Part shown: piece after piece, positions 8,458 through 15,038 of the stretch
Position numbering within the stretch: the stretch's first letter is position 1
Layout of the letters: each line of letters starts with the position of its first letter
Notes under the pieces: generated by a model
Seen by the model: the letters and a program-made list of their open reading frames with translations, nothing else
What the model was told of the DNA's origin: nothing
Databases searched by the model: none
Translations under genes and position numbers: made by a program
Assembly (NCBI GenBank): GCA_002385265.1
Contig: DGDD01000044.1
Span: 1 to 22,571, forward strand
Source: Chitinophagaceae bacterium UBA3961
Lineage (GTDB): Bacteria > Bacteroidota > Bacteroidia > Chitinophagales > Chitinophagaceae
Direction: 5' to 3'
DNA: 22,571 nucleotides

Positions 8458-9222
8458 TTAGTTGTTTTTTTGACCAAATAACAACGCTACGCGAACACCG
8501 TATCCTTTAAATTTGGATTTGCCCGGACCGGAGTAAGAGTTCAAAAAGAGATCAGAGGCATTAATGAAATTGTATTTGTTCAATGAATAGTCGGCGTATG
8601 CATTGATTTTTAGATGGTGCCCATCGTATTTGGACAGGAACAAGTTAAAGCCGGCTTGTAATTTAACGATCAGTATGCGCTGTTTGTCGGAACCGAAGAA
8701 ATCGGTTGTATTTCCAAAATCTACTCTACCTGATCCCAAGCCATTTTGAAATTTAGATTGAATGTTAGGGTCGGATGATTTTACGCTTAAATTCCAATTG
8801 TAAGCATTGCTGCACAGCATCATTCCCATAAAGAAAGGTGCTTTGGCAGGGTAGATGTTCATTCCCATTTTGTAATCAACTCCGCTCCAAGTGAGCCCAA
8901 GTATGGTGGTTCCATTGGAAACCTCGTTTTTAGCCAATGCCCAGGTCTTTGGCTTAATGGCCATTCCAAATTCAAATTCCACCGATTCTACCAAGTACAC
9001 AAATCCCATTCCCATACCGAATTGTTTAGGCATCGATAAGTAATTGGCCACTCCGGAGCTATCAGAAACAGCTTTTAAGTAGGTTTCACCTTCTTTTAGT
9101 TTGGCGGTTTGATTGAATTCTTCGAAATAGAAGCCACTGGCACCGGTTCTTTTGTTCTTTTTTGTTTGACTATGACTCAGAAGACTGAATGAGAGTAAGA
9201 ATAAGGTAACTAAGTATTTCAT
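8458..9222 (-). CDS. Secreted barrel-like protein, unknown function
   Basis: 254 residues with an N-terminal signal peptide MKYLVTLFLLSFSLLSHSQ. The mature part is rich in Gly, Phe and Tyr and shows alternating strands (FGMGMGFVYLVESVEFEFGM; GYGVRVALLFG at the C-terminus), which suggests a small outer-membrane beta-barrel, but I do not recognise a named family. It is the first gene of the operon with the sensor kinase (21-bp gap) and response regulator. Its promoter faces that of the gene at 9321 across a symmetric 98-bp spacer. A role in envelope sensing or as a partner of the kinase is a guess from position. Confidence 0.75.
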   Translation of the reverse strand: MKYLVTLFLLSFSLLSHSQTKKNKRTGASGFYFEEFNQTAKLKEGETYLKAVSDSSGVANYLSMPKQFGMGMGFVYLVESVEFEFGMAIKPKTWALAKNEVSNGTTILGLTWSGVDYKMGMNIYPAKAPFFMGMMLCSNAYNWNLSVKSSDPNIQSKFQNGLGSGRVDFGNTTDFFGSDKQRILIVKLQAGFNLFLSKYDGHHLKINAYADYSLNKYNFINASDLFLNSYSGPGKSKFKGYGVRVALLFGQKNN

Positions 9223-9232
9223 TTTTTAGGAT

Positions 9233-9240
9233 CAAAACTA
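9233..9240 (-). promoter_or_regulatory. -7 box TAGTTTTG for the sensor operon
   Basis: Exact match to the Bacteroidota -7 consensus TAnnTTTG, 10 bases before the ATG at 9222. An AGTATT element lies 21 bases upstream on the same strand. Transcription would start only a few bases before the ATG, giving a very short leader. Confidence 0.7.
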
Positions 9241-9261
9241 TTGGAAAGAGAAAGGGTTGAA

Positions 9262-9281
9262 AATACTCCCCGGGTAGTATT
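9262..9281. promoter_or_regulatory. 20-bp palindrome in the divergent promoter, candidate operator
   Basis: AATACT-C-CCCGGG-T-AGTATT: 18 of 20 positions are symmetric. Its centre (9271.5) is equidistant from both -7 boxes and from both start codons. Each half, AGTATT, is 21 bases upstream of the -7 box it faces. It could be the site of a dimeric regulator, perhaps the operon's own NarL-type regulator, or a pair of upstream promoter boxes. Confidence 0.55.
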
Positions 9282-9302
9282 CTATTCGCCAAAATAGCAG
9301 GG

Positions 9303-9310
9303 TAGATTTG
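9303..9310 (+). promoter_or_regulatory. -7 box TAGATTTG for the gene at 9321
   Basis: Exact match to TAnnTTTG, 10 bases before the ATG at 9321 and 21 bases after an AGTATT element. It mirrors the minus-strand promoter at 9233-9240 in sequence, spacing and distance to the start. Confidence 0.7.
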
Positions 9311-9320
9311 AATAAAAAAT

Positions 9321-9881
9321 ATGAGACTTCTTTTTATCTTTTTTTGCCTTTTAGGAATGCTGGTAAAGGGTTCAGCACAATCAAAACCTGAGTTGTCAAG
9401 TTTTACTGATACTTTCGGAATTTATTCTATCAAGTTTCCTAAAACATATTTCGTAAGTAAGCAACGTCCTCAAACAACGATGTTTGTTGCACCAAAAGAC
9501 AATGATCAAGATAAATTTCAAGAACGTATTGTAATAGAAGTAGCTTCCGTTGATGCCAATGTTACTATTGAATCAATAGAGAAGGCAATTGTTGAGCAAC
9601 TATTGGCCAATTTAAAGGGGTCTACGGCTACATTAAAGTATACCACTAAATTAGACGGCATACCAACAAAAAAGCAAATTTTCAGCTGGACATCCAGTGA
9701 TGGAGTAATGCTAACAGCAGCTCATTACTGGCTTATTTCAAAAGGAACGCTCATTCGTATCACTACATTAGAAGAAACCGTAGTAGCGATGCAAAAGAAA
9801 TTGAACTCCGGTAAATCGTTCTCTGAAATGAAAACGCCCGAAGAAGAAATCGTTGAATCTATTGTTGTATTGAAGAAATAA
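9321..9881 (+). CDS. Secreted protein, PsbP/DUF1795-like appearance
   Basis: 186 residues. The signal peptide MRLLFIFFCLLGMLVKGSAQ ends in a good cleavage site. The mature part opens with FGIYSIKFPKTYFVSKQ, carries a central strand RIVIEVASVD and has a C-terminal helix pair. This layout (a 'sequence that starts with a profile IKFP...F' followed by sheet and helix) recalls PsbP or DUF1795 folds, but I cannot confirm homology. The gene is divergent from the sensor operon and shares its symmetric promoter region, so it may be a target of that system. The stop is immediately adjacent to the stop of the convergent M20 gene, with no base between them and no terminator. Confidence 0.7.
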   Translation: MRLLFIFFCLLGMLVKGSAQSKPELSSFTDTFGIYSIKFPKTYFVSKQRPQTTMFVAPKDNDQDKFQERIVIEVASVDANVTIESIEKAIVEQLLANLKGSTATLKYTTKLDGIPTKKQIFSWTSSDGVMLTAAHYWLISKGTLIRITTLEETVVAMQKKLNSGKSFSEMKTPEEEIVESIVVLKK

Positions 9882-11063
9882 TTAAGAGCAAGCTCCTAAC
9901 CAAGCCATCATACCCATGCCAATTTCGATCGCATTTTCATCAATATCGAATTTGGGCGTGTGAACGCCTGCACTAATGCCGCGCTCAAGGTTACCGGTTC
10001 CTAAACGGAAGAAGCAACCTGGAATGTGTTGGGTATAGTAGCCAAAGTCTTCTGCACCCATGCGCATTTCAGTGGTTTGCACATGATCTTTGCCCATATA
10101 GGTTTCGGCTAAGGCTCTAGCTTTGGTAGTGAGTGTTTCTTCATTGAACACAGAGGGATAGCCTACATCTATGTGCAAGTCTAAGCTTGCTCCCATGCTT
10201 TCTACCAATGCGGTAGCTTGCTTGCGAATGAGATCGTGTGCTTTGTAGCGCCATTCTTCATTCATGGCTCGAAAGGTACCCATCAATTTCACTTCACTGG
10301 GAATCACATTGGTGGTGAAACCTCCTTGGAAACTCGTGATAGAAAGTACTGATGGAGAGAATGGATTATTATGTCTACTTATAATTTGTTGCAGTGAAAC
10401 CACCAAATGAGAGGCAATCAAGATAGTATCTGCGGTTAAATGTGGAGCGGCTGCATGCCCACCCTTGCTCTTAATAGTAATGTATATTTCATCGGCGCTC
10501 GCCATTACCTGTCCGCTTCTAAAACTTAATAAACCTGTTTCCAAATTGGGATGCACGTGCAGTCCAAAGATGGCTTGGGGTTTTGGGTTTTCGAGTACTC
10601 CTTCTTTGATCAATAAACTCGCTCCTCCGGGATTTTTTTCTTCTCCTGGCTGGAAGATCAATTTAATGGTTCCTTCTATTTGATCTTTTATAGAGAATAG
10701 AATTTTTGCAGCACCTAATAAACAGGTGGTATGAACGTCGTGACCACACGCATGCATCACCCCTTTTTTGGTAGAGCAATAGGATGCATTATTTTCTTCT
10801 TGAATGGGGAGCGCATCAATATCGGCTCTTAGTGCAATACATCGAGCAGAAGGGTTCTTGCCTTCAATTATTCCAATAACTCCGGTTGTTGCTTTTACTT
10901 CAAAGGGAATTCCAATGGCTTTGAGTTGCGATTGGATGAATGCAGAAGTTTCAAATTCCTGATAACTTAATTCAGGATGAGCATGAAGATGATGACGAAT
11001 TGCAATCATCTCCTCTTTTAATTCAGCGGCTTTGGATTTTATCAGCTCTTGTAATGCGTTCAT
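9882..11063 (-). CDS. M20-family amidohydrolase (N-acyl amino acid / aminoacylase type)
   Basis: Zinc or manganese hydrolase of 393 residues, the usual length of the M20D branch that includes hippurate hydrolase, IAA-amino-acid hydrolase and N-acetyl-diaminopimelate deacetylase. Visible motifs: RHHLHAHPELSYQE near the N-terminus, LRADIDALP, the metal-site HACGHDVHT (about 108-116), the QPGEE catalytic Glu (about 140), GLHVHP, and a final metal His in GVHTPKFD. The insert from about residue 190 to 305 is the dimerisation lid domain. No signal peptide, so cytoplasmic. Substrate cannot be fixed from sequence. It is a single gene, 31 bp after the SPOR gene, with its own -7 box. Confidence 0.9.
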   Translation of the reverse strand: MNALQELIKSKAAELKEEMIAIRHHLHAHPELSYQEFETSAFIQSQLKAIGIPFEVKATTGVIGIIEGKNPSARCIALRADIDALPIQEENNASYCSTKKGVMHACGHDVHTTCLLGAAKILFSIKDQIEGTIKLIFQPGEEKNPGGASLLIKEGVLENPKPQAIFGLHVHPNLETGLLSFRSGQVMASADEIYITIKSKGGHAAAPHLTADTILIASHLVVSLQQIISRHNNPFSPSVLSITSFQGGFTTNVIPSEVKLMGTFRAMNEEWRYKAHDLIRKQATALVESMGASLDLHIDVGYPSVFNEETLTTKARALAETYMGKDHVQTTEMRMGAEDFGYYTQHIPGCFFRLGTGNLERGISAGVHTPKFDIDENAIEIGMGMMAWLGACS

Positions 11064-11067
11064 GGTA

Positions 11068-11075
11068 TAAAGGTA
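11068..11075 (-). promoter_or_regulatory. -7 box TACCTTTA before the M20 gene
   Basis: Seven of eight bases match TAnnTTTG, in the context TTTTTCGTACCTTTA shared with the maeB upstream region. It ends only four bases before the ATG, which would make the transcript leaderless or nearly so. The gene may also be read through from the SPOR gene upstream. Confidence 0.45.
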
Positions 11076-11094
11076 CGAAAAACGGGGAAATGCA

Positions 11095-11523
11095 TTACTC
11101 GAGGCTGGCAGACTTGTCTGGATTCACTTCTATTAAATCACGAATTACATAGATACTGCCTTTGTAATAGCGTTGTACTTGTTTAAGTGCTTCATTGGCT
11201 TCAGTGGCATCTCGGTAATTGCCAACTTTTACTTTAAAAAAGGGCGCTTGATAGTCTGTGTATACTTTTAATTCGGGGGCCGATTTATAGATCTGTGCCT
11301 TGGCATCGTTGGCTTTATTTCGATCGTTGGTATTGATGATTAAAATGCGATAGCCTTGAACAAAGCGACGCGATTCACGGGTAGCATATTCATTGGCTTC
11401 AATTTGCTTTTTGACCAGCACATCTACACGGCTATCTTTGAAAAGTTTCACTCCGGTGCTGTCTTGTGCAACAGCCTTTGAAGTACTTACAAATGCCAGC
11501 AGCATTAAAATCAAATATTTCAT
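11095..11523 (-). CDS. Secreted SPOR-domain-like protein
   Basis: With the start at 11523 the protein has 142 residues and begins with a signal peptide, MKYLILMLLAFVSTSKAVAQ. A start 15 residues further upstream would overlap the dehydrogenase gene and spoil the signal peptide. The C-terminal half has the SPOR pattern: YRILIINTNDRNKANDAK, then PFFKVKVGNYRDATEANEAL and a last strand IYVIRDLI. SPOR domains bind denuded glycan strands of peptidoglycan, so a cell-wall or division role is likely. It starts 10 bp after the preceding aldehyde-dehydrogenase-like gene and is probably the last gene of the deoC operon, although its function looks unrelated. Confidence 0.8.
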   Translation of the reverse strand: MKYLILMLLAFVSTSKAVAQDSTGVKLFKDSRVDVLVKKQIEANEYATRESRRFVQGYRILIINTNDRNKANDAKAQIYKSAPELKVYTDYQAPFFKVKVGNYRDATEANEALKQVQRYYKGSIYVIRDLIEVNPDKSASLE

Positions 11524-11533
11524 ATCGAATCGT

Positions 11534-12424
11534 TTAATACTTGGCGCCTGCTCCACCAATGTTTTCAATGGGGTGCCAAGTGGTTTTTGTTTCCTGTAAA
11601 TCCAGAATAAAATAAGGCGATTGACCTTGCTCCGTTTTCCAGTTTATTTCATGATATGCTACTATTCGTTTTAGATTGTGCGTTCCCTTTAGTATAGCAT
11701 CTTTATCTAGTTCATCACTTTCATTTCCAAGTACTAAAGCATTTACATCCATGTGTTCAGCCAGTGCCGGAGCTAGTTCCGTGGCTTTTCCGGTAATGAT
11801 GTTGATGACACCACCGGGGACATCGCTGTCGTTGATCACTTCGGCAAAACTAATGGCTGCTAAAGGTTTGCTGTAACTAGGTATTACTACCACCGTATTG
11901 CCACCGGCAATGGCAGGTGCAATCAATGATACCAAGCTTAGTAGGGGAGAGGCTTCTTTGGAAACGATGCCTACAACGCCGGTTGATTCCGGTACGGAGA
12001 AATTGAAATGAGAACTTGCAACAGGGTTAACCGTTCCAAAAACCTGCTGGTATTTATCACACCATCCGGCATAATATACCAATCGATCAATGGAATCTTG
12101 CACTTCTTCCTTAGCGTCTTGCGCTGTTACATCCATTGATACCAGTTCTGAAACAAACTGTTCTGATCTGCCTTCTAACATTTCGGCTATTCTGTATAGA
12201 ATTTGACCTCTGTTAAAAGCGGCTCTTGCACTCCATCCTTTCCAAGCGGCTCTCGCTGAAACAATGGCGTCGCGTACGTCTTTCTTCGACCCCCAACACA
12301 TATTGGCCAAATGATCGCCCTTACTGTTAGTAGCTTTGTAGGAACGGCCTGATTCCGTTCTAGGAAACTGACCTCCAATATAGAGTTTGTATGTTTTTAA
12401 GATGCTAAGTCTGTTGGTACTCAT
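11534..12424 (-). CDS. Non-catalytic aldehyde-dehydrogenase-like protein (ALDH16 second-domain type)
   Basis: 296 residues covering only the coenzyme-binding part of an aldehyde dehydrogenase. It has the N-terminal strand KLYIGGQFPRTESG, the helix RGQILYRIAEMLEGR and the Rossmann region GVVGIVSKEASPLLSL, with AGGNTVVVIPS in place of ATGNTVVLKP. The catalytic Glu (ELGGK) and Cys regions are absent and it ends with its own stop. The lack of a catalytic Lys, Glu and Cys means it cannot be an enzyme alone. Length and position right after a full aldehyde dehydrogenase fit the degenerate second domain of ALDH16 proteins (total near 800 residues). A partner or scaffold role for the upstream enzyme is inferred. 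The gap to that gene is 21 bp. Confidence 0.8.
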   Translation of the reverse strand: MSTNRLSILKTYKLYIGGQFPRTESGRSYKATNSKGDHLANMCWGSKKDVRDAIVSARAAWKGWSARAAFNRGQILYRIAEMLEGRSEQFVSELVSMDVTAQDAKEEVQDSIDRLVYYAGWCDKYQQVFGTVNPVASSHFNFSVPESTGVVGIVSKEASPLLSLVSLIAPAIAGGNTVVVIPSYSKPLAAISFAEVINDSDVPGGVINIITGKATELAPALAEHMDVNALVLGNESDELDKDAILKGTHNLKRIVAYHEINWKTEQGQSPYFILDLQETKTTWHPIENIGGAGAKY

Positions 12425-12445
12425 GTTTTTACCTTGAACTTGTGA

Positions 12446-13948
12446 TTAGATATGCAGATATCCTGCCAAACCTTGTAAACCGCCTTCTCTTCCGTAGCCG
12501 CTTTCTTTATAACCACCGAAAGGTGAGGTGGGATCGAATTTGTTATAGGTATTCGCCCAAACTACTCCGGCTCGAATTTTCGTGGTAAGATTGAAGATTT
12601 TCGATCCTTTGTCGGTCCAAACACCCGCACTCAAGCCATAAGGAGTATTATTCGCTTTTTCAATTACTTCATCCTCTGTTCTGAATGTTTGGACGGTCAA
12701 TACAGGTCCAAAAATTTCTTCTTGAGCAATGCGGCTGCTTTGTGCCACATCGGTGAACAATGTAGGTTTGCAATAAAACCCTTTGCGAGGCAGATTGATA
12801 TCGGTTTGATACATTTCGGCACCTTCTTTCTTACCGATCGTAATGTATTTGTGAATGGTATCTAATTGTTGCTTTGAGTTAATTGCCCCAATATCGGTGT
12901 TCTTGTCAAGAGGATTTCCAACAATCAAAGTAGCCATTCTGTCTTTTAATTTTCTCAAAACAGTTTTGTAAACACTCTCTTGTACGAAAAGTCGAGAACC
13001 GGCGCAACAAACATGACCTTGATTGAAAAAGATCCCGTTGATAATGCCTTCTACTGCTTGATCTAAAGGTGCATCTTCGAAAATGATATTGGCGGCTTTT
13101 CCTCCTAATTCCAGTGTGAGTTTTTTCGAACTGCCGGCACAAGCTTGTTGAATGAGCTTACCTACTTCAGTACTTCCGGTAAAGGCAATTTTATTGATAT
13201 CGTTGTGTTGAACGAGGGCCGCTCCGGTAGCTCCGGCGCCGGTTAGGATGTTCACCACACCCGGAGGAAGATCACATTCTTGAATGATCTCTGCCAATTT
13301 CAATGCGGTAAGAGGGGTGGTTTCTGCAGGCTTCAACACCACAGTGTTTCCTGTTGCTAGGGCCGGGGCTATTTTCCAGGCAGCCATGAGCAGAGGAAAA
13401 TTCCAAGGGATGATTTGCCCTGCAACGCCCAATGACGTTGGTTTTCTATTGGGAAAAGCATAGTCCAATTTATCGGCCCAGCCGGCATAATAGAAGAAAT
13501 GGTTGGCTGCTAAAGGAATGTCAATATCTCTCGACTCACGGATGGGTTTGCCGCCATCCAAGGTTTCGATAACACAAAGCTCTCTTGCTTTTTCTTGAAT
13601 CATTCTGCTGATTCTGAAGATGTATTTGGCTCTTTCAGCACCCGACATTTTGCCCCAGGCTCCATTGTAGGCTTTGCGAGCGGCTTTTACGGCTTTGTCT
13701 ACATCGGCTGCATTAGCTTCAGCAATTGAAGATAAATTGGCTTCGGTTGCCGGATTAATGGTATTGAAATACTTGCCCGATTCAGGCTTTACAAACTTTC
13801 CGTCAATGAAGAGCTCGTATTGAGGAGCAATGGTTACATGCGAAGTGCCTTCCAATGCAGGGGCGTACTCCCAAGCAGTGTTGAATTTTAAGGAAGGGGC
13901 CGCTTTTTTTGCAACTTTTTTTGTTGCTGTTTTTTTGGTTGTAGCCAT
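12446..13948 (-). CDS. NAD(P)-dependent aldehyde dehydrogenase with Lys/Ala-rich N-terminal tail
   Basis: Oxidises an aldehyde to the acid with NAD(P)+ in the cytoplasm. The 500 residues hold all catalytic features: PWNFP (181-185), the coenzyme Lys in VLKPAE, FTGSTEVG (256-263), ELGGK with the general base near 280, FFNQGHVCCAGSR with the nucleophile Cys near 314, and EEIFGPVL. The first about 22 residues (MATTKKTATKKVAKKAAPSL) are a Lys/Ala/Thr-rich tail similar in composition to histone-H1-like tails and not usual in this family. The gene lies 31 bp after deoC and 21 bp before the dead dehydrogenase half. The likely substrate is acetaldehyde from DeoC or another short aldehyde; this is inferred from context. 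Confidence 0.93.
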   Translation of the reverse strand: MATTKKTATKKVAKKAAPSLKFNTAWEYAPALEGTSHVTIAPQYELFIDGKFVKPESGKYFNTINPATEANLSSIAEANAADVDKAVKAARKAYNGAWGKMSGAERAKYIFRISRMIQEKARELCVIETLDGGKPIRESRDIDIPLAANHFFYYAGWADKLDYAFPNRKPTSLGVAGQIIPWNFPLLMAAWKIAPALATGNTVVLKPAETTPLTALKLAEIIQECDLPPGVVNILTGAGATGAALVQHNDINKIAFTGSTEVGKLIQQACAGSSKKLTLELGGKAANIIFEDAPLDQAVEGIINGIFFNQGHVCCAGSRLFVQESVYKTVLRKLKDRMATLIVGNPLDKNTDIGAINSKQQLDTIHKYITIGKKEGAEMYQTDINLPRKGFYCKPTLFTDVAQSSRIAQEEIFGPVLTVQTFRTEDEVIEKANNTPYGLSAGVWTDKGSKIFNLTTKIRAGVVWANTYNKFDPTSPFGGYKESGYGREGGLQGLAGYLHI

Positions 13949-13979
13949 AATATAGAATGTAATGAGGCGGTTCGTTTAA

Positions 13980-14894
13980 TTAATCAATTGAAAAATAGTC
14001 GGCGCTTTGGTAGCGTCCAGTGGCTTCTTTGGCGAGTTGCATCAGCACGTCATTGGCCAAGCTACTGGCACCAAATCGGAACCACTCGTTGGTCATCCAA
14101 TCGGCCCCCAACACTTCATTCAACATCACTAAATAGTGCAAGGCGGCCTTTGATTTAGAAATCCCCCCTGCAGGCTTCATCCCTATTTGAATGCCGGTTT
14201 CGTAGTAGAAGTCACGAATGGCTTCCAACATTACCAGCGTAACAGGCATGGTAGCGGCGGGTTGAATTTTACCGGTAGAGGTTTTGATAAAGTCGGCACC
14301 GGCGTGCATGGCAATATCGCTGGCTCTTCTCACTTTATCTAAGCTTCCCAGTTCACCCGTTTCCAATATAACTTTCAATCGGGCATTGCCACAGGCTTCT
14401 TTAATAGCTGCTATTTCATCGAATACGAAATTGTATTCACCGGCGAGGAATTTGCCTCTTGAAATCACCATATCCACTTCGTCGGCGCCTTCTGCTACAG
14501 CGTATTTGGTGTCTCTGAGTTTCACATCGCGGGTGCTTTGACCACTAGGGAAAGCAGTGGCAACGGAGGCCACTTTTATTTTCGAACCTTCCAAAGCTTT
14601 TTTGGCAATTCCAACCATACTTGGAAACACACAAACTGCTGCAACGGTGGGCAGACCTTCCAAGGCATCGTGCGGGTGCATAGCCTTGTAGCAAAGTTGT
14701 TTTACTTTTCCGGGAGTATCTTTTCCTTCAAGAGTAGTAAGATCGATCATGCTAAGGGCCAAATGAAGGCCTTGCAATTTCGACTCTTTTTTTATGGAAC
14801 GCTTGGTAAAGCGGGCAGCTCTTTCTTCCGCCCCAACCTGATCAATGGAAGGACTGTGGCGGAAATCGGGGCGCACAATAGATCGTTCAGACAT
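13980..14894 (-). CDS. deoC: Deoxyribose-phosphate aldolase
   Basis: Cleaves 2-deoxyribose-5-phosphate to glyceraldehyde-3-phosphate and acetaldehyde, the last step of deoxynucleoside salvage. I prefer the ATG at 14894 (304 residues, MSERSIVRPDF) over a TTG three codons upstream. The class I aldolase residues are visible: Schiff-base Lys in FIKTSTGK (about 204), the second Lys in GMKPAGGI (about 240) and the Asp/Val region ADEVDMVI. The length and sequence resemble the longer DERA type (like the human enzyme) and not the 250-residue E. coli type. It heads an operon with the two aldehyde-dehydrogenase genes; a consensus -7 box lies 19 bases before the start. Confidence 0.95.
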   Translation of the reverse strand: MSERSIVRPDFRHSPSIDQVGAEERAARFTKRSIKKESKLQGLHLALSMIDLTTLEGKDTPGKVKQLCYKAMHPHDALEGLPTVAAVCVFPSMVGIAKKALEGSKIKVASVATAFPSGQSTRDVKLRDTKYAVAEGADEVDMVISRGKFLAGEYNFVFDEIAAIKEACGNARLKVILETGELGSLDKVRRASDIAMHAGADFIKTSTGKIQPAATMPVTLVMLEAIRDFYYETGIQIGMKPAGGISKSKAALHYLVMLNEVLGADWMTNEWFRFGASSLANDVLMQLAKEATGRYQSADYFSID

Positions 14895-14913
14895 ATCAAG
14901 CAATTATAAAGTT

Positions 14914-14921
14914 CAAAGGTA
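14914..14921 (-). promoter_or_regulatory. -7 box TACCTTTG of the deoC operon
   Basis: Exact match to TAnnTTTG on the minus strand, 19 bases before the chosen deoC ATG. It also argues against starts further upstream. No clear -33 TTTG box is found. In the same 144-bp spacer, I found no full consensus box for the divergent gene at 15039. Confidence 0.7.
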
Positions 14922-15038
14922 ACGGTTTCGCCATTTATCGCCCTTTTTTTGGTGCTCAACCACTTATACAATTTTTCGGGATGGTGCCATAATTTTAAGT
15001 AAAATCGCTGTTCCATTTTTCCAACCAAATACACTGAA

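Noticed and set aside
11524..11568. Upstream start for the SPOR protein
   Set aside because: It overlaps the dehydrogenase-like gene and would bury the signal peptide; the ATG at 11523 fits better.
11534..12424. Simple pseudogene of an aldehyde dehydrogenase
   Set aside because: The frame is intact with its own start and stop, operon spacing is tight, and the size fits the second domain of ALDH16, so decay is less likely than a real non-catalytic protein.
14895..14903. TTG start for deoC three codons upstream
   Set aside because: The ATG at 14894 is the stronger start, and the upstream codons add nothing known.
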